64,000 nt of DNA from Paraburkholderia eburnea (lineage in GTDB: Bacteria > Pseudomonadota > Gammaproteobacteria > Burkholderiales > Burkholderiaceae): the NCBI RefSeq assembly GCF_002917095.1, contig NZ_PQGA01000028.1, positions 1 to 64,000 on the forward strand, written 5' to 3'. Under the pieces are notes generated by a model. That model was not told where the DNA came from, did no database searches, and saw only the letters and a program-made list of their open reading frames with translations. The position numbers and the translations under genes are program-made. Positions 44,070 to 54,458 of the stretch are shown here, one piece after another. Each line of letters starts with the position of its first letter. Position 1 is the stretch's first letter.

Positions 44070-45653
44070 ATGAAGCGCACCCTCATCGCAGCGGCAGTCC
44101 TCGCATCGGCAGCCACGTCGTCGTTCGCAGCCTCGAACTCGGCGTACCTGTTCAACTACACGGCAGTGGGTGAACAGGTCGGCATCGAAGGCTGGGTCAG
44201 CCTGTTCGGTTGCGTCGCTGTCTCAAGCACGGCAGGCGCGGTCATCAACAACTCGCAGACGACGTCGGGCGGCACCCTCCTGCCCCAGGCACAGAGCTAT
44301 GTCACCGGCAACGTGACGACCACGTACAACAACAACACGTGGAGCGTGACCGGCACCGGCAACAATTCGACCTACGCCAACTCGTCGTTCGCGACGGCTG
44401 ACCAGTCGTCCTCGTCGCACTCGCAGTCGAAGTCGAGCAGCGCCTCGTCGTCGTCGTCGAAGTCCTCGTCGAGCAGTTCGAACTTCTCGAAGAGCCTGAA
44501 CGCCGGCATCTCGGGCGACTACCACGTCGCCACGGATAGCGGCGGCGCAAGCAACTCGACGTCGGCCAGCTCGCACAGCAACACGGGCGACAAGGGCGTC
44601 GCAACGTCGTACACGAGCACGGGCAACAACACGTCGACGAAGTCGCAAAGCGGCAACGGCAATGCCGGCGTGGAAGTGTCGTGGAACAGCAGCGGCAACT
44701 CGCACAACGGTCAGGCTGGCGTGGGCATCGCGGGCAACGAAGCAACGTCGCACACGAAGACGAACTCGCACAACGACACGGACAATACGGCCGCCGGCGT
44801 TGCCTGGACGTCCTCGGACAACAAGAGCTCGACCCACAATTCGTCGAACTCGAACAGCGCCTACGCGGACGGCACGGGCAGCGCCGCGCTGTCGGTGGCC
44901 GTGAACGGCGCAAGCTCGAAGTCGAACAGTTCGAGCAAGTCGGCCAGCCGCTCGTCCAGCGAATCGAGCAGCGGCTCGAAGTCGGCCTCAAGCTCGTACG
45001 CGACGGCGACGCAGGCAAGCAAGTCGTGGGGCTATAACGTGAGCGACTCGCTGGCCACGGTCAACGAAACGACGACCGGTTCGGTCACGCAGCACTACAA
45101 CACGCAAACCGCCGGCACGCTGAACGCCACCACGGGCAGCGACGCAGCAACGGGTGTCACGGGCAACCTGGGCGTGAACATCGCCGAAGGCATCAACAAC
45201 GCACAGAGCAACAACGTTGCCCTCGCGTCGGTCGATGTGGGCAATGTGTTCGGTAACGCTCAGATCTTCAACACTCAGGCTTCGGGCGGCTACGCCAACG
45301 TGAAAAACTTCAACCTGAATGCGTCGGTGGGTGATGGCTCGCTCGCCAGCGTCTCGGGCAACGTGGGCGTGAACGTGGCGTCGGGTATCGGCAACGCGCA
45401 GAACAACAGCCTCGCCGGCTCCGTGACGACCTCCAGCCACGCCGGCACCGCCTCGACGACGGCAATGGTCGCGACCGACAACAACGTGCAGGACGCCGCG
45501 ATGTCCGCCTCCGGCCAGTTCCAGGGTACGGCTAGCCTCGGCGCCGGCGCTCTGGCCAACGCCAGCGGCAACATCGGCGTGAACATCGCCGGCGGTATCG
45601 GCAACCTGCAACACAACGGCCTGGCCATCGCAGCAATCAGCAACGGCCACTAA
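44070..45653 (+). CDS. fapC: FapC-like major amyloid/adhesin, Ser-rich
   Basis: A 527-residue exported protein (signal peptide to about residue 20, SFAAS). Residues about 90-320 are a low-complexity region dominated by Ser, with Asn, Gly, Thr and Lys. The C-terminal part has three repeats at about 364, 429 and 499: LGVNIAEGINNAQSN, VGVNVASGIGNAQNN and IGVNIAGGIGNLQHN. GVN(V/I)A-x-G-x2-N-x-Q-x-N is the hallmark of FapC/FapE amyloids, here spaced 65 and 70 residues apart. Only one Cys is seen (residue about 48). Proteins of this kind are sometimes annotated as heme utilisation or adhesin proteins. GGAG precedes the ATG. Confidence 0.82.
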   Translation: MKRTLIAAAVLASAATSSFAASNSAYLFNYTAVGEQVGIEGWVSLFGCVAVSSTAGAVINNSQTTSGGTLLPQAQSYVTGNVTTTYNNNTWSVTGTGNNSTYANSSFATADQSSSSHSQSKSSSASSSSSKSSSSSSNFSKSLNAGISGDYHVATDSGGASNSTSASSHSNTGDKGVATSYTSTGNNTSTKSQSGNGNAGVEVSWNSSGNSHNGQAGVGIAGNEATSHTKTNSHNDTDNTAAGVAWTSSDNKSSTHNSSNSNSAYADGTGSAALSVAVNGASSKSNSSSKSASRSSSESSSGSKSASSSYATATQASKSWGYNVSDSLATVNETTTGSVTQHYNTQTAGTLNATTGSDAATGVTGNLGVNIAEGINNAQSNNVALASVDVGNVFGNAQIFNTQASGGYANVKNFNLNASVGDGSLASVSGNVGVNVASGIGNAQNNSLAGSVTTSSHAGTASTTAMVATDNNVQDAAMSASGQFQGTASLGAGALANASGNIGVNIAGGIGNLQHNGLAIAAISNGH

Positions 45654-45747
45654 GCAGTCCGGAAGTCACAGCAAACCAGGGCTGTACCTCAGCGCGCCGG
45701 CCGCCGCCACACGCGGCCGGTGCGTGAACCAGAAGCAGGAGACCACC

Positions 45748-46467
45748 ATGTCCGGGTTCGTATCGTCCCCGGCGGCAAGGACGTGTGCTGTCGCGCTGGC
45801 GCTGGTCGCCACCGCGGCTTTCGTGCCTGTCCACGCGCAATCGATGATCGATGGGGCCAATCTGATCGGCGTGCCGATCAAGAAGCCGATTCATTCGATG
45901 CGCGATATCCGGTACAGCAGCATCGTCAGCCAGCAATACGACTACAGCTGCGGTGCCGCCGCGCTCGCTACGCTGCTCAAGTATGGCTACGGCATCGACA
46001 TCCCCGAACCGGAACTGATCCGCCGGATGATGGTGTACTCCACGCCCGAGGTCGTCGTGAAGAACGGCTTCTCCATGCTCGACATGAAGAAGTTCGTCGA
46101 AACGATCGGCCTGCGCGGGCGCGGCTTCCGCGTCAACACCGATGCCCTGTATCACCTGCAGATTCCCGTGCTCGTGCTGATGAACATCGATGGCTACGAG
46201 CATTTCGTGATCGTCAAGCACGCCGAGAACGGCCGCGTCTTTATTGCGGACCCCGCGCTCGGCAACCGAATCGTGGCCGAGGACGACTTCGCGAAGACCT
46301 GGAATGGGCTGGTCTTCGCGGTACTCGGTCGACCGTTCCTGGAGGACTCTCCGCTGTTGCAGAACAACGAGTCGCTCGCGCTGAAGCTGCGCGAGAACGC
46401 CCTGCTCAACGGCACCGCCGCGACTCCCTTCTTCGAATACGGCCTTGATAAGGCCGTCATGTTCTGA
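45748..46467 (+). CDS. fapD: FapD-like C39 family peptidase
   Basis: A 239-residue exported protein with a signal peptide (to about residue 31, VHAQ) and a C39-like papain fold. The presumed catalytic Cys68 is in QQYDYSCGAAALATLL, His152 in GYEHFVIVKH and Asp168 in FIADPALGN, giving an intact Cys/His/Asp triad. In Pseudomonas, FapD is a C39-like protease required for Fap export. No ABC transporter domain is attached, unlike bacteriocin C39 exporters. AGGAGA precedes ATG 45748. The gene sits between FapC-like and FapE-position genes, as in fapABCDEF. Confidence 0.85.
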   Translation: MSGFVSSPAARTCAVALALVATAAFVPVHAQSMIDGANLIGVPIKKPIHSMRDIRYSSIVSQQYDYSCGAAALATLLKYGYGIDIPEPELIRRMMVYSTPEVVVKNGFSMLDMKKFVETIGLRGRGFRVNTDALYHLQIPVLVLMNIDGYEHFVIVKHAENGRVFIADPALGNRIVAEDDFAKTWNGLVFAVLGRPFLEDSPLLQNNESLALKLRENALLNGTAATPFFEYGLDKAVMF

Positions 46468-46481
46468 AGTACACAAGAGTC

Positions 46482-47357
46482 ATGAATCGCAACCTCTCAC
46501 AGACTGGCATCGCTGCAGGTATCTGCGCGCTCGCCTGCGCTTATTCGAACGGCGCCTGCGCCGCCGAGAGCCTCGCCGCCACGCAACCGCCTTTGCCCCT
46601 TGCACCCGCATTTCTCTCCGCAGGGGGCGCCGACGCGCACCCCGTGGAAGTCGAAGCCGTCGACGACGACGTCCTCGCACATCAAACCGGCAAATACGCC
46701 GGCAGCGACATGATTTCGGGCCTGGTCCTGAACGTCATCTCGCAATGGCAACTGCCCAACGGCGCCACCGCCACCGCCCAGGGCGCGCTCACGGTCGTGC
46801 AGAACACGGTCAACCAGCTGAGCGCCAGCGTGCAGACCGGCGCCAAGGTCACCGACCCCGTCGCGGGCGGCACGACCACGGCCAACAGCGGCGCTACACC
46901 GAACACATCGGCCTCGGGCGGCCAGAACGTGTCGGTCAACGGCGTCTCGCAGGTCACCCAGGTGGCCGGCAACAACAACGTCGGCTCGAATGCCGCGGCC
47001 ATCGACTACGCCAACAGCAGTGGCGGTGGCGGCGGCGGCGGCGGCGGCTCGCAGCTCACGAGCCTCGCGAACACGCCGAGCGCGTCCGCTTCGAACGCGA
47101 ACGGCACGATCCGCGCCGGCATCGCCTTCGGCGGCAACGGCATCAGTGTCACGTTGCAAACACCCGCCGGCATCGCAACGCAAAACATCATGCCGAGCAA
47201 CGCGGCGCAGGCGGGCTCGATCGCCCAGCTGCTCCAGGTCGCGGGCAATAACCAGCAGGTCGCCAACCAGTTGCAACTCAGCCTGCAAACACAGCAGATG
47301 AGCGCGCAAATGATCCGGCAGGCCGGCGTATTACAGGCTTTGCGCAACATCCGCTGA
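46482..47357 (+). CDS. fapE: Exported protein at the FapE position
   Basis: A 291-residue exported protein with a signal peptide (to about residue 28). Residues 61-71 (DDDVLAHQTGK) carry the operon's shared leader-like motif, followed by a hydrophobic helix-forming stretch SGLVLNVISQW. Two amyloid-like turns, QVAGNNNVGSN (160-170) and QVAGNNQQVAN (252-262), resemble the repeats of the FapB-like protein. A run of nine Gly lies near residue 185, and the C-terminus is Gln/Met-rich. Its place after FapD matches FapE, a minor fibre component, but similarity to Pseudomonas FapE itself was not tested. It begins 14 bases after fapD. Confidence 0.7.
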   Translation: MNRNLSQTGIAAGICALACAYSNGACAAESLAATQPPLPLAPAFLSAGGADAHPVEVEAVDDDVLAHQTGKYAGSDMISGLVLNVISQWQLPNGATATAQGALTVVQNTVNQLSASVQTGAKVTDPVAGGTTTANSGATPNTSASGGQNVSVNGVSQVTQVAGNNNVGSNAAAIDYANSSGGGGGGGGGSQLTSLANTPSASASNANGTIRAGIAFGGNGISVTLQTPAGIATQNIMPSNAAQAGSIAQLLQVAGNNQQVANQLQLSLQTQQMSAQMIRQAGVLQALRNIR

Positions 47358-47544
47358 CAACCGCTGACAACCCGCCAATCAACGCGCGCCGCCCACCGCC
47401 ATGGACGGCACTGGATCAGAAGGAGACTGAAAGAGGGGGAACAGTACACATAGCTGCATGACGTATCGAGGAGGTGAATCGACGTACGCGGTACGGAACC
47501 AGGGGGTTCGGTCATGCGTGCGATTTCGATCCGGGGGAAGAAAA

Positions 47545-49028
47545 ATGAAGACGATATTGAAGACGGCCGCGCCGCATCTCACGCTGGCCGCCATTCCAGC
47601 AGCAGTCCTGCTTTTCACGCTCGCGCAATCCGCCCACGCGCAGGCGCTGCAAGGCCAGTCGCTCGAAGATCGGGTCAACACGCTCATGCGTGTGGTCGAC
47701 GAGCAGCAACGCCAGATCCAGTCACTCGAGCGCCAGGTCACGAACCTGGAAATGTCCGAGCGCGGACGCGGCATGCCGGGCGCCGGTGCGCCCGACGCCG
47801 CCTCCGGCACGAGCGTTGCCGAGCAACCCGGCGCGGACGGCTTGCCCGTCCCGCTGCCGCCGCTCGCGCAGGCGCTGCCAGGCGCGACCGCTCCGGGCTC
47901 GCTCACGGGCACCGCCACCGGCGTGCCGGTGAACCCGCCCTCGCCCGATGCGGGCCCGAGCGGCTCCGCGACGGGCACGTCGGCCGCGAGCGGCCCGCAA
48001 CAGGGCGCGCCCGTCGGCGTCAATCCCAACAACCCGACCGTCGGCGAAACGCAAAAGAACGCCGAGCCCGAGCGCACCCAGGCCGAACAGGCCGTCGTGC
48101 AGCGCGAGCATGCGCCGCTCTTCGACCACAAGCTCACGCTCGACTGGGGCATCAGCGACACCTACTACGATCGCCGCCAGCTGCAGCTCTCCGGCTTCCT
48201 CGCGCTCGATGCGATTTTCCTCGGCAACATCAATCTGGGCGAAACCAAGTCGCACCAGATCATGGCCGATCTGGACACGCGGTACGGCCTGACCGACCGC
48301 ATGAGCATCGACATCGACGTGCCCTATATCTACCGCCACAGCAGCTTCATCGTGGGCGGCGCGGGCGGCTCGGCCAGTTCGCTGTCCGATTCGTCGGTCA
48401 ATTCGAACGCGATCGGCGACGTCAACTTCGGGGTCTACTACCAGTTCCTGAAGGAAACCAACAACCTGCCCGACGTGGTGGGCAGCCTGCGCGTGAAGAC
48501 GCCGACCGGCACCTCGCCGTTCGGCATCAAGGTTCAGCAGATCTCGCAGGACAACACCAACCTCGTCGCGCCCTCCAAGCTGCCCACCGGCACCGGCTTC
48601 TGGAACGTCACGGCCGGTCTGTCCGTGCTGAAGACCTATGACCCGGTCGTGCTGTTCGGCAGCCTCTCGTACACGTACAACATTTCGCGCTCGTTCTCCG
48701 ACATCTCGTCGGTCATCGGGCAGACAGAGCCGGCCGACGTGAAGCTCGGCGACATCATCCAGTTCGGCGGCGGCGTCGCGCTCGCCTTCTCGGAAAAGGA
48801 TTCGGCCAGCATCTCGTACACCATGGCCATCGAGCCGCAATCGAAGACCAAGGCGCCGGGCGGCAGCTGGACCGGCGTGCCGGGCAGCGAGACGACCGCC
48901 TCGGTGCTCAACTTCGGGCTCAATCACGTGGTCAACAAGCACCTGACGATCAACGGCGCTGTCTCGGTCGGTCTTACGCCCGATGCGCCGAACTTCGTCG
49001 TCGGCGTGCGGTTCCCCTACACCTTCTG

Positions 49029-49029
<1 letters not shown>
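47545..49029 (+). CDS. fapF: FapF-like outer-membrane amyloid secretion pore
   Basis: A 494-residue outer-membrane protein. After the signal peptide (to about residue 32, SAHAQ) there is a heptad coiled coil (about 38-72, EDRVNTLMRVVDEQQRQIQS onward), a Pro/Ala/Gly linker (to about 190) and a C-terminal beta-barrel domain of alternating hydrophobic strands that ends in Phe (FPYTF). This layout, N-terminal trimeric coiled coil plus barrel, is that of FapF, which exports the amyloid subunits. The barrel belongs to the MetA/phenol-degradation type transporter superfamily. GGGGGAAG precedes ATG 47545. Its stop overlaps the next regulator start (TGATG). A 187-base gap precedes it. Confidence 0.83.
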
Positions 49030-50681
<1,652 letters not shown>

Positions 50682-50874
50682 AGCAGAAACGCGCCAGGCA
50701 CGCCGCCGTGGACCGGCTTTTGCGTTGATGTGGCGTCGAAGCCGGCGTCGATCCGGCGTTGAAGCCGGCATGGGCGACGCCTGGCAGTGGGGCGGTTCAA
50801 AGCGCGCCGTCGGGTAGAATCGATGGATTCGACCTTTCAATTCCATCGCAATTCGACTCTCTCCGACACACTCG

Positions 50875-51372
50875 ATGACGACGCTCACCCTGATCGTCGC
50901 TCGCGCCCAAAACGGCGTGATCGGCCGCGACAACGAGCTGCCCTGGCGGCTGCCCGAAGACCTTGCTTTCTTCAAGCGCACCACCATGGGCGCGCCCATC
51001 GTGATGGGCCGCAAGACCCACGAATCGATCGGCCGCGCGCTGCCCGGGCGGCGCAACATCGTCGTCACGCGCGACGCCGGCAAGCGCTTTCCCGGCTGCG
51101 ATACGGTAACCAGCCTGGAAGCGGCGCTCGCGCTCGCGGGCGAGGACCAGGCGCCCGAAGCCTTCCTGATCGGCGGCGCGCAGCTTTACGCCGAGGGCAT
51201 CGCGCTCGCACAGAAACTGATCGTCACGGAAATCGCCGCCGATTTCGAAGGCGACGCGCATTTCCCGGCGCCGGACGCGACGATCTGGCGCGAGACCGCA
51301 CGCGAGACGCTGCACGCGAACGCGCCGAATGACTTCGATTTCGCCTTCGTGACCTACGAGCGGCGGGATTGA
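50875..51372 (+). CDS. folA: Dihydrofolate reductase
   Basis: NADPH-dependent reduction of dihydrofolate to tetrahydrofolate, 165 residues. The N-terminus MTTLTLIVARAQNGVIGRDNELPW carries the family signature (GVIGRDNELPWRLPEDL in parts), with VMGRKTHESIGR and the C-terminal IGGAQLYAEG. It works with thyA, which makes dihydrofolate and lies 11.4 kb upstream on the other strand. A TAGAAT at 50815-50820 may be the -10 of its promoter. Confidence 0.96.
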   Translation: MTTLTLIVARAQNGVIGRDNELPWRLPEDLAFFKRTTMGAPIVMGRKTHESIGRALPGRRNIVVTRDAGKRFPGCDTVTSLEAALALAGEDQAPEAFLIGGAQLYAEGIALAQKLIVTEIAADFEGDAHFPAPDATIWRETARETLHANAPNDFDFAFVTYERRD

Positions 51373-51422
51373 GGCGCGAGCTTGCCCGGTCAGGCCGCAT
51401 TCGACGGCCCTTTTGTCCCAGG

Positions 51423-51451
51423 TTTACTTAGTCCCAAAATGGGACTAATAT
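51423..51451 (+). promoter_or_regulatory. higBA promoter with operator between -35 and -10
   Basis: TTTACT (51423-51428) and TAATAT (51446-51451) are 17 bp apart. A perfect palindrome with arms TTAGTCCCA and TGGGACTAA and an AAA centre (51428-51448) fills the space between them, as expected for an antitoxin operator that blocks RNA polymerase. Transcription would start about at the toxin ATG (51459). Confidence 0.78.
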
Positions 51452-51458
51452 CCACTCC

Positions 51459-51761
51459 ATGCGAATCATTGCCAGGAAGCCCCTGCTGGAATTCATCAAA
51501 AACCACGCTCAGGCCGAACAATCGCTACTCGCGTGGTATGCGGAAGCCAGCCAGGCAAGCTGGCAGACGCCACAGGACATCAAGGCGCACTATGCGTCTG
51601 CGAGTTTCGTCGGCAAGAACCGCGTGGTGTTCAACATCAAAGGCAATGATTTTCGATTGATCGTCGCGGTCGCGTACCGGATTGGCGTCGTCTATATCAA
51701 ATTCGTTGGAACGCATGCCGAGTACGACAAAATCGACGCGGCAAATGTGGAACTGGAGTAA
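51459..51761 (+). CDS. higB: Type II toxin HigB
   Basis: A 100-residue ribosome-dependent mRNA interferase of the RelE/HigB fold. The family reading is visible in SLLAWYAEASQASWQTPQDI, KNRVVFNIKGNDFRLIVAVAYRIGVVYIKFVGTHAEYD (segments VVFNIKGNDFRLI and VYIKFVGTHAEYDKI). The toxin gene precedes the antitoxin, the characteristic HigBA order. The ATG lies only 8 bases after the -10 box, with no Shine-Dalgarno, so the mRNA is probably leaderless. The antitoxin begins 5 bases after the toxin stop. Confidence 0.9.
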   Translation: MRIIARKPLLEFIKNHAQAEQSLLAWYAEASQASWQTPQDIKAHYASASFVGKNRVVFNIKGNDFRLIVAVAYRIGVVYIKFVGTHAEYDKIDAANVELE

Positions 51762-51765
51762 GGGA

Positions 51766-52128
51766 ATGGAAATCCGTCCGCTGCACACCGAGCAAGACTA
51801 CGAGACCGCGCTTGGGATCGTGTCGAAACTCGTCGACGCCGACCCGGAACCTGGCACACCCGAAGGTGACGAACTCGAGATTCTATCGATCCTGGTGGAG
51901 CGCTATGAAGCAGAACATTTTCCGCTTCCCAGCCCTGATCCGATTGAGGCGATCAAATTCCGCATGGAACAGCAAGGGCTCTCGGTGCCCGACATGCAGC
52001 CTTATATCGGCAACGCAAACCGGGTTTATGAAGTTCTGGCCGGCAAACGCGCGTTGAGTCTCGCGATGATTCGCCGTTTGCACGCGGGGCTGCAGATTCC
52101 CGCCGAAGTGCTCATCGGAACGGCTTGA
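51766..52128 (+). CDS. higA: Type II antitoxin HigA
   Basis: A 120-residue protein whose C-terminal half is a helix-turn-helix: LSVPDMQPYIGNANRVYEVLAGKRALSLAMIRRLHAGL read in segments (IGNANRVYEVLAGKR). The N-terminal half (about 1-60, HTEQDYETALGIVSKLVDAD) matches the HigA-specific region that binds HigB. AAGGGA precedes the ATG. It should neutralise HigB and, as a dimer, bind the palindrome at 51428-51448. A terminator follows. Confidence 0.9.
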   Translation: MEIRPLHTEQDYETALGIVSKLVDADPEPGTPEGDELEILSILVERYEAEHFPLPSPDPIEAIKFRMEQQGLSVPDMQPYIGNANRVYEVLAGKRALSLAMIRRLHAGLQIPAEVLIGTA

Positions 52129-52148
52129 CGCTTTCCCCCCCAACGCAA

Positions 52149-52173
52149 AACGGCACGCCCAAAGCGTGCCGTT
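52149..52173. terminator. Bidirectional terminator between higA and pmbA
   Basis: A 10-bp stem (AACGGCACGC and its complement) with a 5-base loop is followed on the minus strand by TTTTGC; plus strand has CGCATTT. It serves the convergent higA and pmbA genes. Confidence 0.8.
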
Positions 52174-52205
52174 CGCATTTCCAGCCGGTGTAACACCCGC
52201 GCGGC

Positions 52206-53576
52206 TTACTGCCCCGCCACCGTCATGCGCTCGATCAGCACCGAGCCCGTCTGACGCGTGCCGCGCGCGAGCGTATCCGCGCCCACGGCGACGATGTGGT
52301 GGAACATCTCCTGAAGCGTGGACGCCACCGTGATTTCCTCGACCGGATACTGGATCTTGCCGTTTTCGACCCAGAAGCCCGACGCGCCGCGCGAATAATC
52401 GCCCGTCACGAAGTTCACGCCCTGCCCCATCAGCTCGGTCAGCAGCAGACCGGTGCCCAGCTTCTTCAGCATGGCCTCGAAATCGTCCTCGGGCCGCGTG
52501 AGCGAGCTTTGCAGTTGCAGGTTGTGCGAGCCGCCCGCGTTGCCCGTCGTCTGCATGCCGAGCTTGCGCGCCGAATACGACGAGAGGAAATAGCCTTGCA
52601 CCACGCCGTCCTTGACGACTTCGCGACGTTGCGTGCGCACGCCTTCTTCGTCGAACGGCGCGCTGCCCGCCGCGCGCGGCACGTGCGGATCTTCGACGAT
52701 CTGGATGTGCGGCGCGAACACCGGCTTGCCGAGGCTGTCGACGAGGAACGAAGTCTTGCGATACAGCGCGCCGCCGCTCGTGGCCTGCACGAACGCGCCG
52801 AGCAGCCCGGCCGCCAGCGGCGCTTCGAACAGGACCGGCACCTTGCGCGTGTCGAGGCCGCGCGCGTTCAGGCGCGAGAGCGCACGCTCGGCGGCGTAGC
52901 GTCCCACGGCTTCGGGCGAGGCCAGCTCGGCCGCGCTGCGCCGCGAGGTGTACCAGTCGTCGCGCTGCATGCTGCGCCCGCTGCCCGCGATGGGCGCGCA
53001 GGCGATGTAGTGGCGCGAGTAGGGATAGCCGTGCATGAAGCCGCTCGAAGTCACCAGCACGAACTGCGAGTGCTGCGCGGAGACGCTCGCGCCTTCGGAG
53101 TTGGTCACGCGGCGGTCGGTGGCGAAGGCGGCGTCTTCGGCGCGGCGCGCGATTTCCACGGCTTCGTCGGCCGTGACGCCCCACGGATGATAGAGATCGA
53201 GGTCGCGCGGCGCGGTTTCCAGCAGCTCACGCTCGGCGAGGCCGGCGCAGTCGTCGTCGGCGGTGAAACGCGCGATGTTGTAGGCCGCCGCCACGGTGTC
53301 CTTGAGCGCCTGCGCGGAAAAGTCCGACGTGCTCGCGTTGCCGCGCTTGTTGCCGATATAGACGGTCACGCCGACCATCTTGTCGCGGTTGTGCTCGATG
53401 GTTTCGACTTCACCGCGCCGCACGGACACCGAAAGACCGTCGCCTTCCGAGATCTCGGTCGCGGCGTCGCTCGCGCCAAGCGTCTTCGCGTGGCGGAGGA
53501 TGTCCGACGCGATCTCCTTCAGTTCGTCCTGGGTATGCGGAAAAAAACGCTGCCGGGCTTCGATGTCTGCTGCCAT
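52206..53576 (-). CDS. pmbA: Metalloprotease PmbA/TldE family
   Basis: A 456-residue TldE-type subunit that forms TldDE heterodimers, which process microcin B17 and degrade unstructured peptides. Family segments: SDAATEISEGDGLSVSVRRGEVETIEHN (in parts), YIGNKRGNASTSDFS, and in the C-terminal half SYSARKLGMQTTGNAGG and GVNFVTGDYSRGASGFWVENG. In this family PmbA/TldE lacks the zinc-binding HExxxH, which is in TldD, encoded elsewhere. The start is taken at MAADIEA (53576); upstream residues to 53681 are probably not part of it. Confidence 0.93.
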   Translation of the reverse strand: MAADIEARQRFFPHTQDELKEIASDILRHAKTLGASDAATEISEGDGLSVSVRRGEVETIEHNRDKMVGVTVYIGNKRGNASTSDFSAQALKDTVAAAYNIARFTADDDCAGLAERELLETAPRDLDLYHPWGVTADEAVEIARRAEDAAFATDRRVTNSEGASVSAQHSQFVLVTSSGFMHGYPYSRHYIACAPIAGSGRSMQRDDWYTSRRSAAELASPEAVGRYAAERALSRLNARGLDTRKVPVLFEAPLAAGLLGAFVQATSGGALYRKTSFLVDSLGKPVFAPHIQIVEDPHVPRAAGSAPFDEEGVRTQRREVVKDGVVQGYFLSSYSARKLGMQTTGNAGGSHNLQLQSSLTRPEDDFEAMLKKLGTGLLLTELMGQGVNFVTGDYSRGASGFWVENGKIQYPVEEITVASTLQEMFHHIVAVGADTLARGTRQTGSVLIERMTVAGQ

Positions 53577-53846
53577 TGTCGTTACGGTCCGGTTTTGGGC
53601 CGGTGCGGCCCGCTTGTCGTGTGTCGGAGGTGTCGTGCGATGCATGCTCGCGTTTGCTCGCATTTGCCGATATAGCGGCATGCATAGTGCGTCTTTACGT
53701 CAGACGCGTTTCGCGATCATAGCAAGGTATGCGCGCGCGCACCGAGGGCGAGCATGCCGCAGCGCCGCATGACGCAAGCGCGTCAAGAACGTCGGCTGCG
53801 CCCATCCAGTCCGATCGGCTCGCGTGCGCACGTTACAATATGCGTC

Positions 53847-54458
53847 ATGAAACGCAAAACCCGCATTCAACCCATGAACGACGCTGTCGCCGAAGTCGAC
53901 GACAACGGTTACGATCGCCCGAGCAAATCGCAGCTCAAGCGCGAGATGGAAGCCCTGCAGCAGCTGGGCGTGGCGCTCGTCGAGCTGCCCAAGGACGCGC
54001 TCAAGCGCATGCCGATGACGGAAGACCTCGCGGACGCGGTCCACCAGGCCCGCCGCATCACCGACCACGAAGGCAAGCGCCGCCAGCTTCAGTATGTGGG
54101 CCGCATGATGCGCGGCCTGACCGAAACCGAAGTCGCCGCGCTGCGCAAGGCGATGGAAGAGCATCGCGGCGTGAACAAGGCCGCCACGGCGCGCCTGCAC
54201 TGGATCGAGCGCACGCGCGAGAAGCTGCTGGCCGACGACGAGGCGCTCACCGCCTTCATCCGCGAATATCCGGCCGCCGACCCGCAGGAAGGCCGCACGC
54301 TGATCCGCAACGCACGCCGCGAGCAACAGCAGGCCAAGCCGCCCAAATACTTCCGCGAGCTGTTCCAGTGGATCAAGGACGTGAGCCGCCAGGGCGACGA
54401 GGACGCCGATGAAGCGGACCACGACGCCGGCGAGGACCGCGACGATGACGAAGCCTGA
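53847..54458 (+). CDS. darP: Ribosome biogenesis factor DarP (YjgA)
   Basis: A 203-residue DUF615 protein. In E. coli, YjgA/DarP binds late 50S subunits and helps activate the peptidyl transferase centre. Hallmarks are RPSKSQLKREMEALQQLGVALVELP (in parts SKSQLKREMEALQQLG) and RRQLQYVGRMMRGLTETE. The C-terminal tail is acidic (DEDADEADHDAGED). ATG 53847 (MKRKTRIQPM) is used; MNDAVAEV at 53874 is an alternative. Its end overlaps mog by 14 bases. Confidence 0.92.
   Translation: MKRKTRIQPMNDAVAEVDDNGYDRPSKSQLKREMEALQQLGVALVELPKDALKRMPMTEDLADAVHQARRITDHEGKRRQLQYVGRMMRGLTETEVAALRKAMEEHRGVNKAATARLHWIERTREKLLADDEALTAFIREYPAADPQEGRTLIRNARREQQQAKPPKYFRELFQWIKDVSRQGDEDADEADHDAGEDRDDDEA

Noticed and set aside
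42614..46694. Bacteriocin export system (double-glycine leaders plus C39 peptidase)
   Set aside because: No ABC exporter or membrane fusion protein is present, the leader-like motifs are internal rather than N-terminal in the precursor, and the amyloid repeats and FapF-like pore fit the Fap operon better.
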